Below, piece by piece: positions 13,653-25,805 of a stretch of DNA of 64,000 bases. Where the stretch lies: NCBI GenBank assembly GCA_963965975.1, contig OZ014421.1:6065001-6129000 (forward strand), read 5' to 3'. The stretch's first letter is position 1. The number at the start of each line of letters is the position of its first letter. The stretch comes from Xestospongia bergquistia (Eukaryota; Porifera; Demospongiae; Haplosclerida; Petrosiidae). The notes below the pieces were generated by a model. That model saw nothing but the letters and a program-made list of their open reading frames with translations, was not told where the DNA came from and did not search any database. The position numbers and the translations under genes are program-made.

Positions 13653-16600
13653 TCAATCTGAATATGTTGATAATTCTACAAAAATTTCTGATACATTATT
13701 AATATTAGATGTATTGTCATGATTACCTGACACACTTCCATAATGGATACTGGACTGTTTAGAAGCATATTGTAACTGATCTGCAAACTGTTGGTCACAG
13801 TCTTCCTCAACATGAAGACTGTTGTACAGATCAGGGTGTAAAACACGATCTGGAGCAGAAAAAAGTGAGCTGGATATAGTGGCAGTTTTAATGACTGGTT
13901 CTTCATTTTCAGCTTCATCTTTTCTCAAACATTTGGTCGGCAACAGGTTCAGTTTTGATAAAAACCACCAGCCAACATAGCAGGACATGTAAACAAATGG
14001 TAAAATTACCAGCATATAGGCAAGACCTACAACACCACTTAAAATGGCTCCTGATTGTCCAAGACTCAAAAGAGCAAATCCGACAAAGAAAAGAAAGGTA
14101 TCAAGAAGAAGTATGACAAAATGAAATATGTCTACTTTGTTATAAAAGTTATTTTTATATGGTTGTCCTGTGGCAAAGATGATCACTGCAAAACTATACA
14201 CAAACTGAGGAATGACAAGCATTAAAACAAGTACTCCAGACACTGTTACGGGTGCAAAGAGAATAATTCGCAAGACAAAATACATTCCAGCAAAGAAACG
14301 TCTGTCTTTAGTACCATTGGTTCCGTTCACGAATCCATTTTGAAATATTTCAACAAATGCAATCAGAGCATGCGTTCTCAAATGAAGCTTTTCCAGTATT
14401 TTCTGAAACCACTTGAATTGATAGAACAACAAAAGTATTGGAGGTGCAGCCGCTATTGTCATCAACAACAACAATGATATGATCCCAAAAGGTAAGTGTA
14501 TACCTTGAAACATATTAATATTGCCATTGTAGTAGAAAACTGTTCTTAGAATGTTGCCATCGATATCATAAACAAATGCATTTCTCAACAGTCTGAATGA
14601 CACAGCTAAGATTTTTGTATAAGATAGGACTAAAAAGGAAGCAAATACATCAATCAAAGAAGTTCTGGTTTCCAATTTGTCATGGTATTTCTTCAAGCAA
14701 AATTGAAATGGTTTCCATAGCCACACAATCACTCTACATCTATCATACAATTGTATAAGGATGTATGTCACCAAAAGTAAGAATAATGGATACAATGAAG
14801 AGATGAGGTCAAGCAATATTACATATAATGTATTGAGTTGTGCTTGCAGACAAATTGATGGTGAAAATGCACGGAAGATATCAAGATTCCAAATATTGTA
14901 GAGACTGAAAAATATTTTTACAAGTATACTACCAATTGCCTTACCAAAGGCACTTTCTGTGAGATATGTGCTAAATATAACAGCATCGCTGTTTGCTGTT
15001 ATTTGACTAAAGAAGAGGAAAGCATTTGAGGCTGGTGAAATAATGGTAAGATTGAAGACAACAATTACTATAAAGAAGATAGTAACTGTTAAATATTGTA
15101 ACAATAGGTATAGCAACCAACCATATGATGTATGGTCACATTTCACACAATCAAACCCATATGAATAAACAGCTAGGCCATATCCTTCCTCACAATCTCC
15201 ACACAAAACTCCTTGTCTGTTCATTTGGCCACAAACATCATCTTCTACTTGTGAACGATTTTTTGGAAGTAAGAACGTTTGGGAGTCACTTGAACTACTA
15301 ATTAAAAATGGACACAGACCAGCTACCAATATAATTTCTTCATTATTAAAGTTGTAGTTTGACATACAATACATATTTGTCAGTTCAGCAGTGAATGTAT
15401 CATTATTACATACAATAACTCCAGGGAAGAATGCATTCTCTGGGCATACGCAAACATTCCCTTCTATATTACCTTCTGAACTGGGAACAAATCCAGTAGG
15501 ACATTGCAATATGTTTACCTTTAAATCAATATGAAGAAAAGGTGATTGAGATGTTTGTATCATTACAGTAGCATTAGAATCTATTTCAGCATATATTTCA
15601 ATGTGATTATCAGCTATCAATCCTGATGGTGGATTGAAAATGATCTCCCCTTTTTTTGCAATGGCTTTTAGAGTTGTGCCATCTGTAATATTGTGATTAA
15701 ATACATCACGTATTGATAATGGAAGTAGTATTGGAGTCCCTGTAAACACATCAAAGGATGTTACTGGACTTTCAATTTGTACAGGTGCAGTCCAAATTTC
15801 ACTTGTACAATTGCCAGGAAAATATTGCCAACTAGATTGACAAAAAATGTATTCATTGGAAACAGTTTTGTTATTAATGGTTATTGTACACTGGGAAATT
15901 GAGTTAGCATAGATTGAATTAGGTATATTTTGTACTTTGTTCTCATAGAAGACAACACTGACAGACAATGCATATGTCAATGAAGTGTAGAGTGAAGAAT
16001 AGCGTAGAAAACATCCTTTAGAAGCAATTTGTGGAAGTTGATATTCGTGATAATAGATGGCTCCACCTTGACTATAAGCAGTGTTATAACGAAAGCTGAG
16101 TTTAGTGTCATTGTCTAATGTCAGCCATGATTGACCATACAGAGATAAAGCACCACCATTTAAACCAGAATTGCCCCAAAACAATAAATCTGATTCTTTA
16201 TTAATTGTACAACTACTATCATCTAAAACTACTGCTGTTCCTGTGTTGTTACATATATGTACCTGACCTCTAAATTCCAGTTTTATATTTGATACAAATA
16301 TTGATGCAACTCCTGTTAGAGAGCTTCCCATTAGCTCTGACACAAAATTTTGTGAAAAATTGCACTTTTCCACTAGCACCGTTGACAAAAATCCTTCCTG
16401 TACTGAGTTTTGGATACTAACAGCTAAAGCAGCACCAATGTTAGCCTCATTACTACCAAATACACTATTCTTTAGAGATAAGATAGGTGATACAGCAACA
16501 CTAAGCACTCTATTCCACTCTTTACATACATACAAACCACCACCAATGTTAGCTGTGTTATTGTTAAACAGAGTATCATTTACTATAACCGTATTCCCTG

Positions 16601-17552
16601 TGGATATAGATAATGGTAATTGACTATAGTAGACAGTTAGTCCTCCACCACCATATATGGAATTAACATTATTCTCAACTAAAGCAATATTCCTTTCAAA
16701 TGTACAGTTTTCGAAGGTAGTTATACTGTTGAAGGTAGTGCTGGTGTATTCAATGTATCCTCCTCCACCAGTAGATGCAGTGTTGCTAACAAATGTACTG
16801 CCTTTAATGCTAACAGTGACGTTAGTAGTGTTGTGTATTATAACAGCCATCCCACCTCCTTTACAATAATCAGATCCACTATCACTATCACATAGAGTGT
16901 TATTTACGAAATAACAATTGACAACTTCTAACCGTGTGCTAGGAACTGAGAATAAAAATAACGCACCTTGATTGTTGCCATAATAAATGCTGTTTCCAGT
17001 GATTTCAGTACTAAGACATCTTATGACACCACTACACTCGTAGGTTAATAATCCAGTTCCATTAGTTTCCAGAACAATTACATTGTCAATTGTAACATCA
17101 TGACAATGAATGAAGGCCAAAGCTGCTTGTTGAGGGAGGTGATTACTCAATTCATTTTTTGATTGAAGTTGTCTTCCACATCCAATAAATGTGATATTTC
17201 TAATCAATAAATCAGAGCTAATTGAAAACTCTAAGCCAGAATTGTTACAAATAACATGAACACTAACATTCTTGCCTATAAGTGCTACTTGAGACATATT
17301 CTCAATGACCACAGAGTCGTTCAAATAATACAATCCACCATTAAGAGAGACCAGTGTTGAATTATAGATATTCTGCAGTGTATATATCAAAGTTCTACAA
17401 GGAGTATTGTTGGAAAGAAGGCATGATGAGGTATCATTGCCTTCAATACTGTCCACAATTATTGTGTACTGATAATTCAATGAAGAGGACTGATGTGAAA
17501 GAAAGAGGGCTAGTAGTATTGAGAGAGAAACTGAACTGATTGCTGGAGCCAT
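13653..17552 (-). CDS. Intronless beta-helix ectodomain plus multi-TM protein
   Basis: A single 1299-aa open frame on one exon. It begins with a signal peptide, then about 600 residues of right-handed parallel beta-helix type sequence (repeated GGGLYV, GGAIYY, NNT and SxF patterns, many N-glycosylation sites) resembling polymorphic outer-membrane/pectin-lyase folds. A Cys-rich stretch near residues 690-800 includes CGQMNRQGVLCGDCEEGYG. The C-terminal third has about eight hydrophobic helices and ends in an acidic cytoplasmic tail of about 100 residues. I recognise the architecture as one common in sponge gene sets but cannot name a function; it could be an adhesion-type receptor or a channel-like protein. 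It is intronless among intron-rich neighbours, which could mean retroposition or a lineage-specific expansion. AT-rich spacers flank it. Confidence 0.8.
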   Translation of the reverse strand: MAPAISSVSLSILLALFLSHQSSSLNYQYTIIVDSIEGNDTSSCLLSNNTPCRTLIYTLQNIYNSTLVSLNGGLYYLNDSVVIENMSQVALIGKNVSVHVICNNSGLEFSISSDLLIRNITFIGCGRQLQSKNELSNHLPQQAALAFIHCHDVTIDNVIVLETNGTGLLTYECSGVIRCLSTEITGNSIYYGNNQGALFLFSVPSTRLEVVNCYFVNNTLCDSDSGSDYCKGGGMAVIIHNTTNVTVSIKGSTFVSNTASTGGGGYIEYTSTTFNSITTFENCTFERNIALVENNVNSIYGGGGLTVYYSQLPLSISTGNTVIVNDTLFNNNTANIGGGLYVCKEWNRVLSVAVSPILSLKNSVFGSNEANIGAALAVSIQNSVQEGFLSTVLVEKCNFSQNFVSELMGSSLTGVASIFVSNIKLEFRGQVHICNNTGTAVVLDDSSCTINKESDLLFWGNSGLNGGALSLYGQSWLTLDNDTKLSFRYNTAYSQGGAIYYHEYQLPQIASKGCFLRYSSLYTSLTYALSVSVVFYENKVQNIPNSIYANSISQCTITINNKTVSNEYIFCQSSWQYFPGNCTSEIWTAPVQIESPVTSFDVFTGTPILLPLSIRDVFNHNITDGTTLKAIAKKGEIIFNPPSGLIADNHIEIYAEIDSNATVMIQTSQSPFLHIDLKVNILQCPTGFVPSSEGNIEGNVCVCPENAFFPGVIVCNNDTFTAELTNMYCMSNYNFNNEEIILVAGLCPFLISSSSDSQTFLLPKNRSQVEDDVCGQMNRQGVLCGDCEEGYGLAVYSYGFDCVKCDHTSYGWLLYLLLQYLTVTIFFIVIVVFNLTIISPASNAFLFFSQITANSDAVIFSTYLTESAFGKAIGSILVKIFFSLYNIWNLDIFRAFSPSICLQAQLNTLYVILLDLISSLYPLFLLLVTYILIQLYDRCRVIVWLWKPFQFCLKKYHDKLETRTSLIDVFASFLVLSYTKILAVSFRLLRNAFVYDIDGNILRTVFYYNGNINMFQGIHLPFGIISLLLLMTIAAAPPILLLFYQFKWFQKILEKLHLRTHALIAFVEIFQNGFVNGTNGTKDRRFFAGMYFVLRIILFAPVTVSGVLVLMLVIPQFVYSFAVIIFATGQPYKNNFYNKVDIFHFVILLLDTFLFFVGFALLSLGQSGAILSGVVGLAYMLVILPFVYMSCYVGWWFLSKLNLLPTKCLRKDEAENEEPVIKTATISSSLFSAPDRVLHPDLYNSLHVEEDCDQQFADQLQYASKQSSIHYGSVSGNHDNTSNINNVSEIFVELSTYSD

Positions 17553-17935
17553 CTACAATGGAGAAACAGACACACAATATAATGTATGACTTACATTAGT
17601 TTACCTTGTATCTTTACATACCAAGTGTTAGTATATTGACATGATGACAATTCAGCAATAATAATTATTACAAACTGTGACATCATTTAACGTGTGGGTG
17701 TATTAAAAAATTGGCCTTTTCTGAAACTATTTAATTCAGAATAATATTATTTTGTGCTTATATGGAGTGTGCTTTGGGATCACAAAACTTAGCCTTAAAT
17801 TTGATATCTTACATTTATTAATAAAGACACACAATGCATACAAATCATTAGATATAATAATTATTTGACTCTTTAAAAAAGTAACTATTATGAAGAGAAG
17901 CAAAGAGAATTGTATTGCCAGTTCATTAACTAGTT
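17553..17935. other. AT-rich intergenic spacer, nothing recognised
   Basis: It lies between the start of the beta-helix gene and the 3' end of WASHC3, both minus-strand. It probably holds the promoter of the former and the 3' UTR of the latter; I see no distinct motif. Confidence 0.5.
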
Positions 17936-19372
17936 TTATTCAGACTCAAAACTGTCATCTGATTCTTCACTAGACATTGATGACTCTTCATCTGAGTCCT
18001 GAGGTGAACCAGCTGGATTTCCACCACCTTGTAATCCACCTTCTGGAGCAGGTGCATCTTCATCTCTATAAAGAGCATTAATATTGTTACTATAGCACAA
18101 TAATTGAAATGATAGTATTACTGCAGAACCTTACTCTTTGTATCTCAACAGTTTTAAATAATCAGATATTTTAATGTTATTGCTTTGATAATAAATTCCA
18201 TGACCTAGCTAATTTAGCTGTTTATATGGGAATACTAAAGCAACATTGTTTTGTAACAAGTACAGTAATGTCTACATTTTTTTACTAATTCTGTGATACC
18301 AAAATTTACTTGTAAATATAACAATTTACAATCAAAACTTTTCTTACTCTAATAAATCAGGATCTAGTCCATTTGTTTTCATTTCCATAGCAATTTGAAG
18401 TGGATTTACTCCCTATCAGAGTCAGTGATAGTAAATATGATAATGATGGCTTTCTACTAACCAGTCGTTTCATTTTGAAGAAACGTGCATAATTAGGATG
18501 GTCCTTAATTTTCATACCTTATATTGTAAAAAAATAGTTATTAAAGTATAACAATATAATATAGATTAATTTAAATATATTTGATGTTTAATAGTTGAGT
18601 CAAAGCCTACCTCCTTTTGGTTGTTCAGCTGTTTCTCCTAAACAGAGGACAGATGAAAGTAAAAAAAATGAAAAAAAGATTGCCAAAATGCTAAGTTATT
18701 TTGAGAAGGAGAGGTTACTTGAAAAGATTGTTTAACGTCATTTTTGTATAGCAATAAATAGGGAAGGATAATAGAGGTATATTTACCTGTAGTTGTTGGT
18801 TGTGGCATTGGTTCATCACCTGATGATGGGGGAGGAGGTGGAGGTGGACCACTGGATGGTTGACTCGGCTGTGGTTGCGATGTTGGAGCAGTTATATTAC
18901 CAGCTGTAGCAACTGCTGAAGGAGGCTCATATGTCTTTGTTGCTTGTACACCTTCTAGACTTGGAATAGTATTAAGTTTAGCTTCTAGTATACTCAAAGA
19001 AATGTCTAGTTTTTGTATTCTTATGGAAAGATCAGAAAGTCTCTGAAGGAGAAATGACAAGAAACACAAAAATTGCTAGGGTGTAGGGTTAATTTCTATG
19101 AAAGTACAGTGATTGCCACATTTACTGAAATGGCTGGTTCTAGTCTGTCCTTCCTTTTAATTATCATGCTCACCTCTTCACATACTGATGCAAAACGATT
19201 TAAAAATTTAGTTGTGTGAATCAGGAACTTATTTAACATAACTAAAGTGTTCTTATGCTCCAGAGATGGCACCTAGAAAAAGAAAAAGTTCAGTAACACA
19301 AGTCGACATTATTGTCCTTACCTTTGTGTAATCTACTCCAGCACCTACTATAGGTAATCCATGCTCATCCAT
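17936..19372 (-). CDS. WASHC3: WASH complex subunit 3 (CCDC53)
   Basis: Starts MDEHGLPIVGAGVDYTK at 19372 and ends in an acidic Ser/Glu-rich tail with stop TAA at 17938-17936; I resolve seven exons. Conserved blocks match CCDC53: VPSLEHKNTLVMLNKFLIHT, FLNRFASVCEERLSDLSIRI (coiled coil), ILEAKLNTIPSLEGV, then a Pro-rich linker with seven consecutive prolines, a DHPNYARFFKMKRLGVNPL segment and GLDPDLLE. The spliced length is close to the vertebrate 194 aa. The protein is part of the WASH complex, which activates Arp2/3 on endosomes. It is head-to-head with MRPL47, 95 bp between starts. The Pro-rich exon has a further open extension past its donor that is not used in this model. Confidence 0.92.
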
Positions 19373-19467
19373 TGGTTTTCTCCTCTTTCTTTGGAGGTGG
19401 GGCAAGCAAAAACTGCAGGCGTAGCTACCACGCCCTCAAGTGGGCAAGGCAACCACGTGGTCCAATC
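19373..19467. promoter_or_regulatory. Bidirectional promoter, WASHC3/MRPL47
   Basis: Ninety-five bp separate the divergent start codons. The stretch is more GC-rich than its surroundings and carries CCACGCCC and CCACGTGG (an E-box-like palindrome at about 19454-19461). Confidence 0.6.
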
Positions 19468-20580
19468 ATGGCTGTTGTATACAAGGCGATTGTATCGTTC
19501 AGTAAGGTCCCTTTACAAAGGATGAACGTAGTTTTAATATCAACAATACCAGTTCAGATGAGATGTCATTCTTTCTTTCAAAGATTGGCAGTTGATCGAT
19601 CTTATCATGTATCCAGAGGTCACATATTAACGAGAGAGCTTCATACTGGTTGTCAGACGTGTGGTCTAGAGGAGTTCTTTCCCAAGACTGAGAACATCAT
19701 TGAGGAATCAGAGAAAACAGGTTAATATGAAGCTAATATATTCATGCTATTATTCTTCATTACTAACAGGTAGAGCATGGTTAGCGAGAGAATTGAGAAA
19801 TAAAAGTAATGATGATCTACACAAATTATGGTGAGATTATGAGAATATATCAATCACCTGAATAAATTTTAATATAGCTAGTGCTTTTAAAAGGGTCTAT
19901 ACAACTGTACCTTAGTTGATACTATGGCTATAATACACAGCTGAGTATGGACTTATTATTACATGTATTGTATCATGGTAGTGGTTATTATACAGCACAG
20001 GTAGTCCATACTTTAATGTGAAATTAATACTATATCCTAGACCCTAAATTAAATGTATTAATTTAGCATTAGAATATGCACTTCTTTGCCATACAAATAG
20101 TTACTATGTATATTATAATATGTGTTAAGTGTTTTGTCTGCACAAATTAAACATCTATTTATTGTTCTTTTTAGGTATGTTCTTCTTAAAGAGAGAAATA
20201 TGTTATTAACTTTGAAATACGAAGCTAATCGACAAGGTTTTATAATGCCTGCACCAGAAAGACTCAAAAAGGTAACAATACAATTTACATGTACAAACAG
20301 CATGTTTAACATCCTCTTGTGTTTCCAGGTACGACAATCTATGGCCAGAATAAAACTTGTTATTGGAGAAAGGGTAAGCCCTGTGTAATATTTCTCTAAT
20401 ATGTCACACATACAATGTCAATGTTTTCACATATAGTTTGACTTATGATATATCTCTCATTTGTTATAGGAGAAGGCAATTGAAAAGGCCAAAAAACTAT
20501 TAAAACAGAGAGAACAAGTAGAGAGAGTACAAGAAATTGACATTGAACAAGAAGAACAAGAAGCTGTAGTAACTAGATAG
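19468..20580 (+). CDS. MRPL47: Mitochondrial large ribosomal subunit protein uL29m
   Basis: I take ATG 19468 as the start because it is the first ATG in a frame that is open upstream and gives a basic, Ser-rich mitochondrial targeting sequence. Exons join as ...[59 protein letters not shown] and PAPERLKKVRQSMARIKLVIGER|EKAIEKA, ending at TAG 20578-20580. [25 protein letters not shown] is diagnostic of MRPL47. The protein binds the polypeptide exit-tunnel side of the mitoribosome large subunit. About 180 aa, shorter than human (about 250). One intron carries a short dispersed repeat at about 20009-20070. Confidence 0.93.
20009..20070. repeat. Dispersed MITE-like fragment
   Basis: The sequence around TACTTTAATGTGAAATTAAT and AGACCCTAAA is shared with a longer inverted-repeat copy at 51747-51826, here in an MRPL47 intron. 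Confidence 0.55.
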
Positions 20581-20668
20581 AATTTTTTAAATTAATATTG
20601 TGTATAATATCTCAGTAATGAGCAACTACATAACATTATGAATTGTGGCGTGGGTTTTAGGTGTTAAG

Positions 20669-22229
20669 TTACTTCTCTCGTTGGGTAAATTGTGCTTCCA
20701 GCTCTTCAGGTGGAAATTGACTCAAGTATGTCTTGAACCATTCTATATGGTCTCGTTTCTCTGAGGGATTGTAGTACGGATTCTTGGAGAGACCAGTAGC
20801 AACAAGTTCCATAAAATGACGAACTGGACCTGTACAGAAAGGATATTGAAGGATTGTTTGAAAGTGATGACCACATGTACCTTTCTTTGGTAAACGGTCA
20901 TCGTCCAATAAATCCATCATAAAGATATGTTCCTCAAATCCTACTTCCTCTTCTTCTCTAAAGGACAAGATTTTTAACAGTGACCTTTCTGTCTGATATC
21001 AATAAATTGTCAAAAAATTCTTTGAAATTTATGTACACAACATGAATTGTTATACTGACAATTTTATATGTTTATTGAGTATATTTTTCTATATTAAATA
21101 AGATCTTGTATTTAACTTACGTTCTTCCAGCTTCGTTATCAATAGGATATTGCCACATGTCCTGAGAGTCTTCCATTAATTTCAGAAACATATTGTTAGT
21201 TGGTCGGAGTTTGTTAAGAGCATCAATTTGTTTAGTTTCATCTTCCTATATGGGAAAGAGAGAAAGAACTGTAAGTAAGTGTCATTCTGATGTACACTAC
21301 TGGATGCTAAGAAGGAATTAGTAAAATTTACCTTAGAAAATGCCCATCTTTCAGGTGGCATTACTTCAGTTGTGGAACTCGGTTTCTGAAAAATATCTGT
21401 GTTAGGATGGAGCTAATGTATCATATATGGTAGTAAGTACCATACCTAATCTACTGCCTTGTGTAAAGGAAAGAGATAGCCTGGTCTTTTTAGCACTTGT
21501 AACAGAAGGAATAGGAACATCTGATGATTTGTTTTGTTTTGTTGGCATACCAAGTTTTCTTCTGATGTCATCTGATGAACAAAATTATTATAATTAGAGG
21601 GACACCCGGAATTAATTAATGTACCATCAGTAGGAACATAGATCCTCATGTCAGATAAAATCTTTCTGATAAAATGAAAACAGAAACAAGAAAGATCATA
21701 TTATCTATATTAAAATTATACTCACACTAAATTTTCACTCTGTGACTGTTGTTGACTACTAGGTTCTTTGACAAGGCTCTCAGATTTTTCAAGATTGTCA
21801 AGAAGACCTTCTTTAAGAGACAACTTTTTACTAAATTTTGCTGTCGTTTTTTTCTTCAATTTACGATCATAATTCTTTTGTGGTCCTTTATCACCAGCTC
21901 TCTTGAATGAAAACAATAGTACCTTAAAATAGAGACTTAATGATAAGACTGTTCAATATAATTATGTAAATATACTGAACTTGTCTGTTAAAAATTAGAC
22001 ATGCAATAACTAAATTATATGTATTTTCAAAACTTCATATAAAGTACAATCACATTGATTATGTATTACTTATAATATCTGAACCAGATATAACTAAACT
22101 CCATTTTATACTTAATTGTGTTGATCATTTTCTAACCTGTGTTGTGTTAAGAGCTGTCACAAATAGCAGCTTTTCCTGATGACATCTCAGGGCAGACAAG
22201 GGACCACACAGTCTCCAACATACAGCCAT
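20669..22229 (-). CDS. MRPS31: Mitochondrial small ribosomal subunit protein mS31
   Basis: Starts MAVCWRLCGPLSALRCHQEK at 22229, a plausible mitochondrial presequence. Later exons encode a Lys-rich middle and the diagnostic C-terminus: MWQYPIDNEAG, VGFEEHIFMMDLL, GPVRHFMELVATGLSKNPY and HIEWFKTYL, with stop TAA at 20671-20669. These last blocks align directly with human MRPS31. About six exons with GT-AG introns; the intron between KKG and PVRHF removes an otherwise open stretch. The N-terminal half is poorly conserved, as in the family. It is head-to-head with GTF3C5. Confidence 0.87.
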
Positions 22230-22655
22230 TAGCTGGAGTTATCCAAATTTTAACCCCTTCTTTTAAGGTTTTTATTGCATTCTCTCACGTGAGCAGATAA
22301 TTGGCTTTATTATGCTTGTTATAAAGTTCGATGGAAGAAACAAACGATAATGAAGAAATAATCATATTTACATTACTAATATGAAATTAACACAATTATG
22401 ACAGTCTGTAGTAGTTTTAAACAAATCTAAATTTATAAATAAACCTTGTGTGTTATTACAACATAACATTATGCATCATTTATTCCTTTAGTTTTACAAG
22501 AAACAATTCTTTAATTTCAATCATATTATAACTTTTTTACAAAAAAAACTATTCTCCAACATGCATGTGTACAGTACCACACCCACTCCCAGATATAAAA
22601 CTTCTCCTTCGTACACACCCACTCATTTAATGACTGCACGTGGAGGACAACAGTA
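22230..22655. promoter_or_regulatory. Bidirectional intergenic region, MRPS31/GTF3C5
   Basis: 426 bp between divergent start codons. Near the GTF3C5 side it contains ACCACACCC at about 22576 and ACACACCC at about 22613, the same CACACCC element seen upstream of other genes here. The middle is AT-rich. Confidence 0.5.
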
Positions 22656-25600
22656 ATGGCGGAAAGTATGGCAGATTCTGTTGGAATATATACGTCTGGA
22701 AATGAGATGATTGTAGCTGAATGTACTAAAGGATGGAGGGATTTGGTCTACATAGAATATCCAGGTACATTAGGTTGAGTAATATATTCTTATTGCTACT
22801 TTGTGATTGTAGGAATTGTTGAAAATGAAGAGAAGGCTTTTGAAACACTTGGAGGTATGGAGACAATTACAAAAGTGAGACAGTTAAATTACTTAATCAG
22901 AAACTATGTGAATTAATGATTCATTATAAGCACCAGTCGTGTACACTGTTTGTAATTATGTGAAATCATTCCCAGTATATACTCTGTAATGTTTATATTA
23001 TATATCTCTATATTATATATTTCTATATTATATATCTCTATATTATATGTCTCTATATTATATATCTCTATATTATATATCTCTATATTATATATCCAAA
23101 TATCTCTTGTCTGTCCTTCACATGATTTTTTCTTAATATTGTATTAGGTTTGTCAACAGGAGAAAGTCTATAATCGTCTTGAATTGAGATATCGTCCAGA
23201 TAATATCTATTGTAAGCCAGCTGTTGCCAGAGCTTCTAAAACATGTTGTGTGGCAATAAAGGTCAGAAGAATTAGGTCAAATAAATCTAGTTGGTTAGAT
23301 GATGTTCCTGATAGTAGTTGTAAGGACGACAAAGAAGGAACAGATTATCTCTATAATGCTGAACTGTTGGGGTTAGTTCGTACTTGTTTTGAATTTCCAG
23401 GTAAGTATATAATATCCTATTTTCTTGATAATAATAGTTAAAAGTATGTGTATAATATGTGTGTGTGTTTGTGTGTAAATTATAGCCTTTTCTTGTTTAG
23501 GTATGGTAGATTATCAAGTTATTCAACCTGGTCTAAATAATATGACTCATAAAGGATTACCACTTGAACCACATCCTAAACTAATAATGACAGGTCTGTT
23601 TACTTATTTTATATCTAATGTAACACAAACTGGCCTTCATACTTTTTGACTAGAACTCATGGATGAGTCTTGTTTCTCCCTGGATGTTCCTGTGTTTCTT
23701 CCTCCTCTTATTTTCTCTAAACTGGATAAACCTTCTAAATTTGCGTTAGTCATTAAACTTATATAATTTTATAACAGCTATTTCTTACAGATATAAACCT
23801 GACACTAGACCTCAAGTTGGTGTAAAATCTGTTCAAGTTGAGATCACATTTTTACATTTCTTTCACATTTTCCTTCTCTTTTTGTAGGCAAAGAAAATGT
23901 TACCTGGTAGAGGACGTGCTAAAAGATGTAATTACTCATATAATGTCCCCTTCACTCAAGAAGGTCATTAATGGTGCAATATTTACTAATCATATATTTA
24001 ACTTGGTTTTGACTTTTGACACTATATTAACACAATCTTAACACACTGGGCGATTTACTTTATTTTTGTTTAGAAGTACCACAAGCACCTCATCCTGATA
24101 CACCTTCCAGTAATCATCCAAAATTAAAAGTACTTAAACAGGTATGAGTAGAAACTTTAAACCAAAAACTTCATAAGATAATTGCTGTCTCTTGTGTGTA
24201 TTTAGTTATTTGAAGAGCGACCTGTATGGCCTCGTGTGGCTCTTCAAGCTAAATTGAAGATCACTGCTACTTTTCTAAGAGTGTTAGTTTATCAATCAAC
24301 ATGTATGAATCTTAACTATATTGATTTAAAATGCCATCCAATTGTAACCATAAATTGACAACCTTTGACATCCTTTAGTTATCATATACTATTGTCTATT
24401 AATCTTTATACCAAGCATATATGATAGCAGTTTATAATGTGTCCATTAAAGAAAGGTTTTAATGTGTGCTTCACATTACATTATAAATCTAATGACATTG
24501 TTCTATATATTATAATATATTTATCTTCTTTTTCTTGCTCCAGTTTGCTGCCTTTGGTTGGCTACTATTTCACTAGTGGTCCATGGAAAAAACTCTGGTT
24601 AAAATTTGGTTATGATCCACGAGTCGATCCTTCTGGTAAAATGTAAACTATTCATTATATAAATGTACCTAACTTGCAAATTCCGACCAATCAAATTGCT
24701 TTATTTGAAGTTAATATCTAATCTCATTACCTTAAATATACTAATAACTTACGATTGTTACACTCCATTACTTTTGTATTGCAGATATCAGAGTCTTGAT
24801 TTCCGAGTTCCCAAAGCTCTTGAGTCTACTGTTGTTGCACCTTCACAAGGCTATCAAGAACGTGTGTTACGACCTCTTGGTGTAGGAGGAGAGATGGAGG
24901 GATGGAGATATAAGAAACTCCAAGTATCAGAAGAAGAGAGTCTTAGACTAGCAGAAGAGAGGCTCAGAGATACTGTTGGTAAAAAACAATACTCCTGATA
25001 TTTGGAATGGAGCACTTAGACAACTTAGAAATGACAGCTGGTTGTTTTTTTTTGGCGAGAAGATTAAGGATATTTGTCACGTTCATTTATTTATTCATTC
25101 TACTTGTGTTAGTGGTTCTTTTTCTTACAGAGGACATTGATGAGTCTGTGTATATATTTAGTCCTGACACATATCCACATCAGAGACAACAACTTTATCA
25201 GTTATGTGATCTACGAGATGACACACTTCAAGCTATTATACATAACAATGATGGAAAAGAGACCAAATGTCACGTAAGCCTTTATTAATAATGCATTATG
25301 TCATTAATTAGAATAAAATAACACTTAATAATACTTGTTCTGTTGAGATAGTTTTCCATTGATGTTAATTGAATCTTATTTCCATATTAGGAGATAACTG
25401 GATGGTGTGAAGAGGACACATATGATAAAATACGCAAAGGAATGATTGACTTGATAATAGCTAAAGCACAAAGAGAAGGTATGTCTAGAAACCCAATACA
25501 ATAATTGATCTATCACCTGTTTCAGCCTGTATGAACATGCCTCCTTAATTTTAATATACAAATCAATAAGGCAAACATTGGTGCTTGTAGGATAATCGTT

Positions 25601-25805
25601 AAAAATTAAAAAGGACAAATGTGGAGTCACATGATTGTAGAAATAAAAGCCAAGTTGGATATTTTTAGTTAATGCTATTCTCTATTCTCTTTAATTTTCA
25701 TTTTGTTGTATATTAGGACATAACATTGAGAAACCAGTTTCAAAAGAGGAAATGGAACCAGATGTATCTGGTACAGCTGCTGAACTGGATCCTGAGTCTC
25801 TGTAA
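22656..25805 (+). CDS. GTF3C5: General transcription factor 3C polypeptide 5 (TFIIIC63)
   Basis: Starts MAESMADSVGIYTSGNEMIV at 22656 and ends DPESL with TAA at 25803-25805. About a dozen exons. Recognisable blocks in order: LVYIEYPGIVENEEKAFETLGG, LELRYRPDNIYCKP, LLGLVRTCFEFPGMVDYQVI, AKLKITATFLRVLLPLVGYYFTSGPW, WLKFGYDPRVDPSGKYQSLDFRV. These match the TFIIIC tau95/GTF3C5 family, including the YYF-(S/T)GPW-(R/K)-LW and FGYDPR signatures. The protein is part of the TFIIIC subcomplex that recognises the A-box of tRNA genes for RNA polymerase III. The C-terminal exons are Glu-rich, as in the family. It converges on the p53-family gene, whose stop is 575 bp away; nothing else is seen in that gap. 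Confidence 0.9.
22995..23094. repeat. Short tandem repeat TATATTATATATCTC
   Basis: About six copies of a 15-16 bp AT-rich unit in an early GTF3C5 intron. Confidence 0.8.

Noticed and set aside
13653-17552. Recent bacterial gene transfer for the Pmp-like domain
   Set aside because: Codon and base composition match the neighbours, and the multi-TM C-terminal half is not a bacterial autotransporter barrel. The similarity is to the fold type only.
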